Shown in pieces: positions 7,938-15,426 of a stretch of DNA of 64,000 nucleotides. The stretch is from Levilactobacillus cerevisiae (GTDB lineage: Bacteria; Bacillota; Bacilli; Lactobacillales; Lactobacillaceae), in contig NZ_RHNN01000005.1 in assembly GCF_003946245.1 (NCBI RefSeq), positions 62,001-126,000 of the forward strand, read 5' to 3'. Under the pieces are notes generated by a model. It had not been told where the DNA came from and did not search any database. It was given only the letters and a program-made list of their open reading frames with translations. Each line of letters begins with the position of its first letter. Position 1 is the stretch's first letter. The position numbers and the translations under genes were made by a program.

Positions 7938-8396
7938 CTATTTGTCTTTTTTCATAAGGTCAATAATTTCTTGATTTTGTTGCATGATAATCCAATTCTG
8001 CTCGACCAGCGCGCTTAGGTAGCTTACTTTGACTTGGTCAGCGGCGTTTGTCATTGAAAGGGTCATGCCAGCTTTAATTAGGCCGTTTCCAGCCAGGTCT
8101 GCGGAAATGTGTTTTGCGGCGTCTAAAGCATCGGGAGACAGTTTTGACAGATGTTTAGAAGCCAAGTAGCCTAATGCCTTACTATCGGATTTGGATAATT
8201 CATTACCACCATCCAATTCTTTGACAAGTGCATTGAGCCGTGCCTCGACATCATTCAACGTATAATCCTTTGGCCGGTCAGTGAGTGTGAATCCAGCGGT
8301 CTTCCAGTGATTGCTACAGATAGCTTCGCCGGATTTGAGTTTACGCTTGGTATCCATCATCGGAATCTTTTCGCCATCAATACCACAAATTGCCAT
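7938..8396 (-). CDS. Hypothetical protein with N-terminal zinc-ribbon-like start
   Basis: 152 residues. The N-terminus (ICGIDGEKIPMMDTKRKLK, then C27 and H30) resembles the degenerate treble-clef/zinc-ribbon start of DUF4428-type proteins, which are often fused to a membrane-binding or SHOCT-like domain; here one Cys pair is incomplete. The C-terminal ~25 residues form a short amphipathic, Gln-rich helix ending in Lys, as in SHOCT-type tails. Monocistronic, with GGGAGG upstream. Function unknown. Confidence 0.65.
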   Translation of the reverse strand: MAICGIDGEKIPMMDTKRKLKSGEAICSNHWKTAGFTLTDRPKDYTLNDVEARLNALVKELDGGNELSKSDSKALGYLASKHLSKLSPDALDAAKHISADLAGNGLIKAGMTLSMTNAADQVKVSYLSALVEQNWIIMQQNQEIIDLMKKDK

Positions 8397-8470
8397 AATT
8401 GTTACCTCCCTTTATGACCAGCATATCAGACTTACATAGCTTTAACAGTATTGTCGACTGGTAACCTATA

Positions 8471-8509
8471 AAAAATGGATGGGCAGTTTGAATATGCCCA
8501 TCCATTTTT
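8471..8509. terminator. Bidirectional-type terminator downstream of SDR gene
   Basis: Perfect 11-bp stem ATGGATGGGCA/TGCCCATCCAT flanked by A- and T-runs. It lies 22 nt after the SDR stop on the - strand. Confidence 0.85.
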
Positions 8510-8530
8510 GAATACTATTTTAAATTAAAG

Positions 8531-9292
8531 TTAGTACATCTGAATATCGCCACCATCAACCATCAAGGTTTGGCCGGTCATGTAGGCGCTGGCACTGCTG
8601 GCCAGGAAGAGGGCGACGGAACCGATGTCTTGTTCGGGGTCGCCCAGGCGGTGAAGGGGAATGCTGTTGACCAGGTTGTCATACTGTTCAGGTGCGGCCT
8701 GGTGCCACTGTTTCACGCCTTCCGTTTCAGCAATTGGAGAAATGATGTTCAAGCGAATCCCGTCGGCTGCCCATTCGTGAGCAACAACCCGAGTTAGTCC
8801 CCGGATGGCTTCTTTGGCAGCGGCGTAGGCGGCTTGTGTCTGTTGGCCACGAATTCCCGCTCCAGAGCCAAAATTGATCACACAACCCTTCGTGGCCTTC
8901 AGTGGTTCGTGGGCCAGTTCCATCAGATGCCGCGTGGGGGTAAAACTGGTGTTGAACGACAGGGCAAAGTCATCGTCGGTCAACTGGTCAAATGGCTTCT
9001 GCCGGGAAGCATGCGCGTTGTTGATCAAGACATCGAGTTTGCCAAACGTTGCGATGGCCGTGTCAATAATCTTTTTATCATTTTCGTAATCAGAAATATC
9101 AGCCTGCAGCACTTCAATTGTGCCGAATTGCGCAAGATTCTTAGCCGCTGCTTGTAAATGGTCTTCCTTGATGTCGACGATTAAGACTTGTGCGCCGGCC
9201 TTGACGAATGCCGTTGCCATTCCCAAGCCAATCCCGCCTGCACCGCCAGTAATGATGACGCTTTTTCCCTGAACATCCCACTGAATTGCCAT
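8531..9292 (-). CDS. SDR-family oxidoreductase (FabG/GDH-like)
   Basis: A 253-residue classical short-chain dehydrogenase. The cofactor motif TGGAGGIG is at ~14-21, followed by VDIKEDH at the end of beta-2, where the acidic residue favours NAD(H). NNAH lies at ~91-94, and Ser in NFGSGAG plus YAAAK form the catalytic Ser-Tyr-Lys set. The C-terminus VDGGDIQMY is typical. Substrate cannot be read from sequence; relatives oxidise sugars or polyols or reduce ketones. A textbook cre site upstream implies CcpA control, consistent with a carbohydrate- or polyol-related role. Monocistronic. Confidence 0.88.
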   Translation of the reverse strand: MAIQWDVQGKSVIITGGAGGIGLGMATAFVKAGAQVLIVDIKEDHLQAAAKNLAQFGTIEVLQADISDYENDKKIIDTAIATFGKLDVLINNAHASRQKPFDQLTDDDFALSFNTSFTPTRHLMELAHEPLKATKGCVINFGSGAGIRGQQTQAAYAAAKEAIRGLTRVVAHEWAADGIRLNIISPIAETEGVKQWHQAAPEQYDNLVNSIPLHRLGDPEQDIGSVALFLASSASAYMTGQTLMVDGGDIQMY

Positions 9293-9362
9293 AAGTCGTG
9301 TTCCTCCTTAAGTTATGTTGATTCCAATATCAGCGAGCAATTATACAGGATTTCTCAGCCTT

Positions 9363-9376
9363 TGTAAACGCTTTCA
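9363..9376. promoter_or_regulatory. cre (CcpA-binding) site
   Basis: TGTAAACGCTTTCA matches the catabolite-responsive element consensus at all conserved positions. It lies 71 bp upstream of the SDR start (- strand) and 96 bp upstream of the quinone-reductase-like gene (+ strand), so it could act on either. Confidence 0.75.
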
Positions 9377-9471
9377 TCAGCAAGTCGTCAAACAAACCGG
9401 GCGTTGGTTTCGGTCGATTGGCCATTTTGTGATACAGTGGTTCTAGAGAAAACAGAAAAGGAGCTGACGCC

Positions 9472-10167
9472 ATGACGACGCTTGTTTTAGTCTCCCATCC
9501 GCACCTGGCAGATTCAACCAGTCAACAATTTTTGAAAGCGAGTTTGCCGGCTGATGAGACGATTATTTGGGAACACATTGAAGGACAGTCTACACTAGAT
9601 GTGGCTAAGGAACAGGACCAACTCCGGCACGCTGACCGGATCATTTTACAATTTCCGTTGTACTGGTATGCCGCTCCGGCTGGCCTGAAGGCGTGGGAGG
9701 ACACGGTCTTAACCCGGACGTTTGTCTACGGTGACCACCGCTATCCGTTGGCCGGCAAGGAACTCGGCATTGTCGTCACCACCGGCATGCCGGGCAAGGC
9801 CTTTCAACGGGGTGGGGCCGAACAGATCACACTGGACGCCGCCATGGCCCCCTTGGCAGCCCTGGCAGACCGGGCGAAAATGACCTGGTTACCCATTTTT
9901 GCGATCCATCAGTTTGATTACCTGGAGGAATCGGAGAAACTGCAGCTGGTGGTGGATTACCAACGTTATCTGACCCAGAAGCAGCCGGACAGTTTGAGCG
10001 AACGGCAGGACTGGTTTACCAAACGTTTACCCGCCATGATCCAGCAGTTACCGCCAGAACAACAGGCGACGGGCCGGCTGATTGAGGCCGAGTTCGCGCA
10101 ACAAAAAGATGATATCGACGCGTTGGTTGACACCTTGTCGTTGATTAAGGAGCAAGAAGATGACTGA
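9472..10167 (+). CDS. NAD(P)H-quinone oxidoreductase / Kef-type flavodoxin-fold protein
   Basis: 231 residues. The N-terminal ~180 form a flavodoxin-like fold of the NAD(P)H dehydrogenase (quinone) family. Visible features are LVLVSHPHLADS at the start (phosphate loop), FPLYWYAAPAGLKAWEDTV (FMN/quinone pocket, ~66-84) and TTGMPGKAFQRGG (~106-118). The C-terminal ~50 residues are a helical acidic extension not usual for the family. It probably performs two-electron quinone or azo reduction in the cytoplasm. Preceded by AAAGGAGC; the next 59-residue gene overlaps its end. Confidence 0.88.
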   Translation: MTTLVLVSHPHLADSTSQQFLKASLPADETIIWEHIEGQSTLDVAKEQDQLRHADRIILQFPLYWYAAPAGLKAWEDTVLTRTFVYGDHRYPLAGKELGIVVTTGMPGKAFQRGGAEQITLDAAMAPLAALADRAKMTWLPIFAIHQFDYLEESEKLQLVVDYQRYLTQKQPDSLSERQDWFTKRLPAMIQQLPPEQQATGRLIEAEFAQQKDDIDALVDTLSLIKEQEDD

Positions 10168-10339
10168 GCAAACGCAATGGCTGCAGACGCAGATTGAGAA
10201 ATTGGCGGAGGAACAGGGGAAGTTCACTGACCGGGCATTTTGGCTGGCGCTGGAGGCGTTGGTGGGTGAGCAGGCGCGACGGCATGACCAGCTGAGCGGC
10301 GAAGTCGACGGCCGCACCTGGCGCCCCGACCGGTGGTAG
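10160..10339 (+). CDS. 59-residue protein translationally coupled to quinone reductase gene
   Basis: ATG at 10160 overlaps the 3' end of the preceding gene by 8 nt in another frame, with AGGAGCAAGAAG as an in-gene ribosome site. The product is a small helical, charged protein (MTEQTQWLQTQIEKLAEEQG...) ending WRPDRW. No motif recognised. Coupling suggests it accompanies the flavoprotein. A structured repeat begins 24 nt after its stop codon. Confidence 0.6.
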   Translation: MTEQTQWLQTQIEKLAEEQGKFTDRAFWLALEALVGEQARRHDQLSGEVDGRTWRPDRW

Positions 10340-10362
10340 ACGGTGTTTCTTGCTTCACCTGC

Positions 10363-10527
10363 GGTGGTTCAGGTACTTCAGGCTGTGGGGAACGCTTCAA
10401 GCCTGAGGAACGGTCTTGAAGCTTGTCTTTGAGACTTGAAAACCACAAGTCTCAAAGACATCCCGCGTTGTAGGCTGAGCAAGAACCTCAGCCAACGACG
10501 CCGACACAGCTTTCGCACCTGACCACC
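10363..10527 (+). repeat. Structured intergenic repeat, F orientation (copy 3)
   Basis: Closing stem GGTGGTTCAGGT/ACCTGACCACC and inner CTGTG/CACAG. Hairpin 1 is CTTCAAG...CTTGAAG around CCTGAGGAACGG, hairpin 2 is CTTTGAGACTTG/CAAGTCTCAAAG, and hairpin 3 is GTTG-AGGCTGAG/CTCAGCC-AAC. Confidence 0.85.
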
Positions 10528-10599
10528 TCCGGTTACGCGGCAACAGCCGCACCACCAGTCGTTGTTGGTTTCTATACTGGAATGATTACTCTATCCTGC

Positions 10600-10764
10600 G
10601 GCTGGTTGGGTCGCAGCGCCTGTGGGGAACGCTTCAAGCCTGAGGAGCGGTCTTGAAGCTTGTCTTTGAGACTTGAAGGACACAAGTCTCAAAGACATCC
10701 GCGTTGTAGGCTGAGAAAGAACCTCAGCCAACGACGCCGACGCAGGTCTCGCGACCCACCAGCC
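10600..10764 (+). repeat. Structured intergenic repeat, F orientation (copy 4)
   Basis: Hairpins are nearly identical to copy 3, but the closing stem is different in sequence yet still paired: GGCTGGTTGGGTCGC/GCGACCCACCAGCC. The tail of copy 3 (TCGCACCTGACCACC... 10515-10570) recurs downstream at 10879-10935, so this segment arose by local duplication or insertion. Confidence 0.85.
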
Positions 10765-11086
10765 TCCAGCTCCACTTACATGGATCAAACCAATACCACC
10801 TATCTGGTTCTTGTCTTTTGCCTTTTATCTATTGAAAATATTGTAATGATAGCCAAATGGCAATCTTGAAGCCATAGCCTTCGCACCTGACCACCTCCGG
10901 TTACGCGGCAACGGCCGCACCGCCAGTCGTTTTTGGATTTTAAAGTGTGTGTGGGCGACATCTTAGTTTACCTGACAATAGTGATAGTATTAGACAGTTA
11001 AACCAACTTATTTGGTGGCCTGCCCATGACAGTGATGGAAAAGACAGACTAGTTGCGTGGGTGGGGCTAAGCAAGTGTTAGCCGCA

Positions 11087-11255
11087 GGGCTGGTGAAAAT
11101 GAGCCAAGCCGTGGGAATTGCCTTAGTGGCGGCACGCCGCTTAGGCAATTGGTATCTTTGAGACGCGTTCCTTAGCGGCTCAAAGTAAGTCCGGAGACCG
11201 CCCCTCAGGCTCTGGACGGCCGCCCACAGCGATCCGGTCTCATTTTCACCAGCCC
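11087..11255 (-). repeat. Structured intergenic repeat, R orientation (copy 5)
   Basis: Closing stem GGGCTGGTGAAAATGAG/CTCATTTTCACCAGCCC, inner GCCGTGGG/CCCACAGC, and hairpins AATTGCCTTAGTGG.../...TTAGGCAATT, CTTTGAGAC.../...GGCTCAAAG and TCCGGAG.../...CTCTGGA. Flanks carry the family ends TTAGCCGCA and GGAGGCGCTGAC. Confidence 0.85.
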
Positions 11256-11278
11256 GGAGGCGCTGACAACACGTAAAA

Positions 11279-11315
11279 AGAAAAATGCCCAGCCAACAAA
11301 ATCGTCGGCTAGGCA
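11279..11315 (-). terminator. Terminator of thiD
   Basis: On the - strand: TGCCTAGCCGAC...GTTGGCTGGGCA followed by a T-run, 11 nt after the thiD stop. Confidence 0.8.
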
Positions 11316-11325
11316 CAAAACAAGG

Positions 11326-12141
11326 TTAGTATTCGCGTTGCTGGGCGGCCCAATGATTGATTGGCCCGAACTTGTGGCCCACTTCGATCGGACTGCCAAT
11401 CGCGGTGTTCACAAATTGCTTGGCAATCTCAATCGCAGTCTTCATCGGTGTGCCCTTGGCCAGTTCCGCCGTGATGCAGGCGGAGAGGGAATCACCGGTG
11501 CCGTTGACCCGGTCCGTTTGGTGATACGGTTCGCTGAGCCAGAAACTTTCGCCGGATTCTAGCAGAACGTAATCACGGACATTCTGTTGGTTGGTCTCGG
11601 CGTGACTGCCCTTAGCCACCACGTTTTTGGCGCCCATGGCCTGCATCTTCTTGGCTGCAGCGACCATGTCGTCATCACTGGTAATGGTCATTTCAGCAAT
11701 CTTTTGGACTTCGTAAAAGTTGGGCGTCAAGACGGTTGCCAACGGAATTAATTTCGTCCGCAGGGTGTTAAAGGCGCTCTCCTCCAGCAGCTGGTTGCCG
11801 TGCTTGGTCATGATGACCGGATCGACCACCAGGGGACCGAAGTCGGCGGCTTGATAGTTCTTGACCACGTCTTCGATCAGCTCGGAGTCGGCCAGCATTC
11901 CAGTCTTAGCGGCCCGAATGTGGTAGTCGTCAGCCAGGTCGGCGAATTCTTGGTCGATAAAATTCGTGGGCATCGGCACGCTAGCATGGATGCCGTAAGA
12001 ATTACCGGCCACACAGGCGGTAATGACGGACGCCCCGTAGACGTTGCGGGCGAAGAAGGTGTGCAGGTCGGCTTGCATGCCGGCGCTACCATCGCTGTCG
12101 GAACCAGCAATCGTTAAGGCTTGTGGAAATGAATTTAACAT
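11326..12141 (-). CDS. thiD: Hydroxymethylpyrimidine / phosphomethylpyrimidine kinase-type kinase
   Basis: A 271-residue ribokinase-fold kinase of the ThiD/PdxK group. It phosphorylates HMP (and HMP-P) for thiamine synthesis or salvage; some Firmicute members instead phosphorylate pyridoxal. The start TIAGSDSDGSAGMQADL (~10-26) is the ThiD signature, VVDPVIMTKHG (~104-114) is typical, and the anion hole/catalytic base region is NGTGDSLSA (~214-222). The mid-region SDDDMVAAAKKM is standard. Since no other thi genes are present, a salvage role (or PdxK activity) is inferred. Monocistronic with its own terminator. Confidence 0.85.
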   Translation of the reverse strand: MLNSFPQALTIAGSDSDGSAGMQADLHTFFARNVYGASVITACVAGNSYGIHASVPMPTNFIDQEFADLADDYHIRAAKTGMLADSELIEDVVKNYQAADFGPLVVDPVIMTKHGNQLLEESAFNTLRTKLIPLATVLTPNFYEVQKIAEMTITSDDDMVAAAKKMQAMGAKNVVAKGSHAETNQQNVRDYVLLESGESFWLSEPYHQTDRVNGTGDSLSACITAELAKGTPMKTAIEIAKQFVNTAIGSPIEVGHKFGPINHWAAQQREY

Positions 12142-12258
12142 GATATCATCAGACCTCCATTTGCAAAATTGATTGAATTTAGCATAGCATAGAACACGGG
12201 GAAATTACCATCAAACGTTACGGATAGTTTGGTAACATGAAAAAAGGGGTTGGGGAAC

Positions 12259-12555
12259 ATGACAACAGGGGCGAAAGCAGTTTTAGAATGGAGTATTGGT
12301 GGCGCATTGGCCAGCTGGGTCGCGATTGCGGGGGCATTTGATCAGCTTTATTTGCTAATTCCCAATGAACCACTGACTTTAGCGCTCGGATTGACGTTAA
12401 CTGTGATAAGCTTATATGGGTTGGTTCACTCGGCACGCCGGGGACCGCGCTGGGCGTTGGTACCCGCAACCGTGGCAATTATTGTCGTCATTGCGGGCAT
12501 CGTCACAGACGGGTCGTTGCTAGCGCTGGGCTTAACCATTCCGGGCTTTTACTAA
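12259..12555 (+). CDS. Small integral membrane protein
   Basis: 98 residues from ATG 12259 (AGGGG 9 nt upstream). Three hydrophobic spans are visible (~10-30, ~38-60, ~68-95), with a basic loop HSARRGPR between spans 2 and 3. No family recognised. Its stop is 24 nt before the cytosine-deaminase-like gene, so they are likely co-transcribed, but it is far too small to be the CodB permease. Confidence 0.7.
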   Translation: MTTGAKAVLEWSIGGALASWVAIAGAFDQLYLLIPNEPLTLALGLTLTVISLYGLVHSARRGPRWALVPATVAIIVVIAGIVTDGSLLALGLTIPGFY

Positions 12556-12579
12556 TGACTAGGAGGCAGGTTAACGCGC

Positions 12580-13815
12580 ATGTTAATTCAACAAGGGCAC
12601 ATTGAAAATGCAAAGCAGCCACAGGATATTCGCATCGAGGACGGTCAATTTACCGCCATCGCAGATCATTTAGAACCAAAAGATAACGAACAGGTGATTG
12701 ATGCAAAAGGTAAATTGGTTTTGCCACCATTCGTTGATCCTCACGTCCATTTGGATAGTACCATGACGGCGGGTGACCCCGAATGGAACCAGTCCGGAAC
12801 GCTCTTTGATGGGATTCGGATCTGGTCCGAACGGAAGAAAACGTTGAGCATCGAAGACGTGAAGACCCGTTCCCGGCAAGCACTGGAACGTCAAGCCGCA
12901 AACGGGATTCAGTTCGTTCGCTCCCACGTGGATGTGACCGACCCTAGTCTGACCGCGTTGAAGGCCCTGATTGAGGTTCGTGACGAGGTCAAGGACTTCA
13001 TCGAGCTCCAATTGGTTGCCTTCCCGCAAGAGGGAATTTTATCCTTCCCCCACGGTAAGGAATTGATGGAACAATCCGCTAAGCTGGGCGTTGACGTGAT
13101 CGGGGCCATTCCCCATTTCGAATTCACCCGGGAATACAGCGTCGAGTCCCTCCACTTTGCCGTGGAACTCGCGCAGAAGTACGGCAAATTGGTCGACGCC
13201 CACTGTGACGAGATCGACGACCCGGCATCCCGCGGGCTAGAAACTTTGGCGACATTGGCACTGGAAACTGGCTTGGGCGATCAAGTCACGGCCAGCCACA
13301 CCACGGCCATGGGCTCGTACAACAACGCTTATGCTTATAAATTAATGCGTCTCTTACAAATGTCACACATCAACATGATTTCCAATCCCTTGATCAACAC
13401 CCACTTGGGCGGGCGCTTTGACACCTACCCGAAGCGGCGTGGTTTGACCCGGGTGAAGGAATTGAACGAAGCCGGCGTCAACGTGGCGTTTGGTGAAGAT
13501 GATATCAAGGATCCTTGGTACCCAATGGGCGACGGCAACATGCTGGATTCCCTCCACATGGGTATTCACGTCACGCAAATGATGGGTTACGACGACATCA
13601 TGAACTCGTACCAATTTGTCACGACCCACGGGGCCAAGGCCATGCACGTCACCGACCATTACGGGATCGAAGTCGGCAAGCCAGCTAACCTGGTCATCAT
13701 GAACAACGACAACTTCTACAACGCGCTGAACCAACGTTCCGAAGTGTTGTACTCCATTCATCACGGTAAGATTGTGGTGAAGACGGATCCGAAGCAGGTT
13801 CATTTGGACCTGTAA
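12580..13815 (+). CDS. codA: Cytosine deaminase-like amidohydrolase
   Basis: Metal-dependent hydrolase of the CodA family: converts cytosine to uracil (and some members isoguanine or other heterocycles). The 411-residue length and motif order match E. coli CodA: HVHLDST (metal ligands, ~55-61), QLVAFPQEGI (~147), HCDEIDD (~202), SHTTAMGSYN (~234), NPLINTHLGGRFDTYPKRRG and FGEDDIKDPW. In the last block E. coli has FGHDD, so a His is replaced by Glu next to the metal-binding Asp. The base-salvage role is likely but exact substrate is open. Ends with a strong terminator. Confidence 0.87.
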   Translation: MLIQQGHIENAKQPQDIRIEDGQFTAIADHLEPKDNEQVIDAKGKLVLPPFVDPHVHLDSTMTAGDPEWNQSGTLFDGIRIWSERKKTLSIEDVKTRSRQALERQAANGIQFVRSHVDVTDPSLTALKALIEVRDEVKDFIELQLVAFPQEGILSFPHGKELMEQSAKLGVDVIGAIPHFEFTREYSVESLHFAVELAQKYGKLVDAHCDEIDDPASRGLETLATLALETGLGDQVTASHTTAMGSYNNAYAYKLMRLLQMSHINMISNPLINTHLGGRFDTYPKRRGLTRVKELNEAGVNVAFGEDDIKDPWYPMGDGNMLDSLHMGIHVTQMMGYDDIMNSYQFVTTHGAKAMHVTDHYGIEVGKPANLVIMNNDNFYNALNQRSEVLYSIHHGKIVVKTDPKQVHLDL

Positions 13816-13840
13816 GGCAACATAAATAAATTAATGCAAT

Positions 13841-13880
13841 GGGCCCTCAGCACTGCTTTTTTAGTGTTGAGGGCCTATTT
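13841..13880 (+). terminator. Terminator of codA-like gene
   Basis: GGGCCCTCAGCACT...AGTGTTGAGGGCC hairpin, 25 nt after the stop codon, followed by a T-rich stretch. Confidence 0.8.
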
Positions 13881-13934
13881 TGTCTGGTCAGTGAATGGTA
13901 AAATTAGACTAAAACAGAGACGGGCGGGGTTCAT

Positions 13935-14627
13935 ATGAGAAAACGATTGGCAATGCTGATTGTTGGTCTAAGTGCTTTCTTGGGATTGCTTGCGGAGTCG
14001 CAGGTCAATTCACAGGCGGCAAGTACGCAGGGGAAGGTGGTCGTTTACTACCGTTATTACGACACAGATAAACGGCCCAAGCATCTTAGTGTCGAGTCAA
14101 AAGATACTTTGTATGGTGCAGTTGGCACTGCGTATCAAACGCAACCAGAGGACTTGCTGGATGGCGGCTTCGGCTGGGTGTTGCGCCGCCAGTCTGCTAA
14201 CGTAACCGGAACCTTTTCGGAAAAGACGATTAAAGTCTATTATGATTATCAGACGCAGGATGGCGAAGATTATGACCATCATGGGGATGCTGTTGATACG
14301 GAGCTATGTTGGACGGCAGATCATCAATTTCTGATTATGGCGGAGAACTATCGTAATGAGGCCTATACCAGTATTGAAAGGCGTAATTTTTACAGGAAAG
14401 CCTATCAGGTGATTTTTATCACGGCCGCCAATCATCAGGCGAAACGCACTTATAATTTTGGGGGTAAATACGTGTGGCAAAAGGATCAAGAAAAATTTCA
14501 GGTGCAGCTGAGTGTTCAAGGGGACATCGTCTTGAAACAGTCCTGGAAGAATAAGCGCGGCAAATACCACACCGAAACGGTTAAAGTCTCACATACCGGG
14601 AAGTATCAGTCGTATAAGTACAAATGA
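13935..14627 (+). CDS. Secreted protein with MucBP-like domain
   Basis: 230 residues with a Sec signal peptide (basic MRKR, hydrophobic core, cleavage probably after ...SQAAS near residue 30). Residues ~33-105 resemble a MucBP module: KVVVYYRYYDTDKRPK, then GAVGTAYQTQPEDL, then NVTGTFSEKTIKVYY. MucBP units in lactobacilli bind mucin or other host glycans when displayed. The C-terminal ~120 residues are beta-rich and unrecognised. There is no LPXTG anchor or lipobox, so the protein is probably secreted or loosely wall-bound. Monocistronic. Confidence 0.75.
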   Translation: MRKRLAMLIVGLSAFLGLLAESQVNSQAASTQGKVVVYYRYYDTDKRPKHLSVESKDTLYGAVGTAYQTQPEDLLDGGFGWVLRRQSANVTGTFSEKTIKVYYDYQTQDGEDYDHHGDAVDTELCWTADHQFLIMAENYRNEAYTSIERRNFYRKAYQVIFITAANHQAKRTYNFGGKYVWQKDQEKFQVQLSVQGDIVLKQSWKNKRGKYHTETVKVSHTGKYQSYKYK

Positions 14628-14634
14628 TTGCAAA

Positions 14635-14674
14635 GAAAAACCACCTAATTCGCTTAAGAATTAGGTGGTTTTTA
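14635..14674. terminator. Bidirectional terminator
   Basis: AAAAACCACCTAATT...AATTAGGTGGTTTTT perfect hairpin between two converging genes. Confidence 0.9.
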
Positions 14675-14677
14675 AAG

Positions 14678-15151
14678 CTATTTCTTGACGTGTTTCGCCT
14701 TTTTGACAGTCGTCACGGTCGCCGGTTTGGCAGCCGCCACGGGCTTTTTCTTTTCGTGGTGTTGGGCCCGAAGTTGTTCCTTCAAGGCCTCAATCTCATC
14801 AGTGTGTTCGTTCTTCCATTCCTGGTAAGAACTTGTGGAGTCGGTATCGTTAGGCTTCAAGCCGGTGTTCAGCCAAAAGCAAGCTTCAGATAGACTCGGA
14901 AAATTGTGAATCCATAAGGTCTGGCCGTTGTCGGAATCGAACGCCACGTAGGAGCGGAAATGCTTCTTCAAAAATGTGTGGCGCCGAATCTTAAAGGCTT
15001 CTCGCTTACGGGTTAGCCGATAGTCTGGTAAGATGTACTGACCGGAGACTGCTAACTGCGGAAAACGCTCATCACGTTGTTCACGCTGGTCCTTCAGCAT
15101 GGCTCGAGCTTGGTCGACGGTTATGATGGTCGCACGGATCGGATTCTTCAT
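14678..15151 (-). CDS. Hypothetical basic protein
   Basis: 157 residues from the ATG at 15151 (GAGGGGG 6 nt upstream; the TTG at 15166 overlaps that site and is rejected). A compact N-terminal domain (~1-100; FDSDNGQTLWIHNFPSLSEACFWLN) is followed by a helical charged segment and a Lys/Ala-rich tail (KKPVAAAKPATVTTVKKAKHVKK). The tail is typical of nucleic-acid-associated or disordered ends. No function assigned. Confidence 0.65.
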   Translation of the reverse strand: MKNPIRATIITVDQARAMLKDQREQRDERFPQLAVSGQYILPDYRLTRKREAFKIRRHTFLKKHFRSYVAFDSDNGQTLWIHNFPSLSEACFWLNTGLKPNDTDSTSSYQEWKNEHTDEIEALKEQLRAQHHEKKKPVAAAKPATVTTVKKAKHVKK

Positions 15152-15363
15152 GAAAAACCCCCTCAAAATTGGTAATGCGTAGTAAAAATGGTCGTTCTCC
15201 GGTCATTATTTCACACTCTCTAGGTTAGCATAATCTAAAAGTTATGAAAACAATTTACGCTTTAAATCCGCCATATTTTCCGGATTATTAATTTTTTTGC
15301 AGAAATGACTTCCGTAGCGGGCCGGCAAATGGTGACGGGTCCATAAATTTGGTAATATCAGAA

Positions 15364-15395
15364 TTGACAAGTGACTGAAAAAAGTATGGTAAACT
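15364..15395 (+). promoter_or_regulatory. Candidate promoter of rnhA
   Basis: Consensus TTGACA at 15364-15369 and an extended -10-like TGGTAAACT ending 15395. The spacing to TAAACT is long (20 nt), so the exact -10 is uncertain. The rest of 15170-15415 shows nothing else I can name. Confidence 0.35.
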
Positions 15396-15426
15396 AGCTA
15401 AGATTAGTTCGAAAGTGGGGATTCAT

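Noticed and set aside
9322-9470. Divergent operator other than cre between SDR and flavoprotein genes
   Set aside because: Apart from the cre site I see no second dyad or strong promoter pair that I can support.
10224-11316. Several open frames inside the structured repeats (10-11 kb), also at 17.0, 17.8 and 51.1 kb
   Set aside because: They lie in hairpin sequence, are not conserved between copies, and differ in frame from copy to copy, so they are chance frames.
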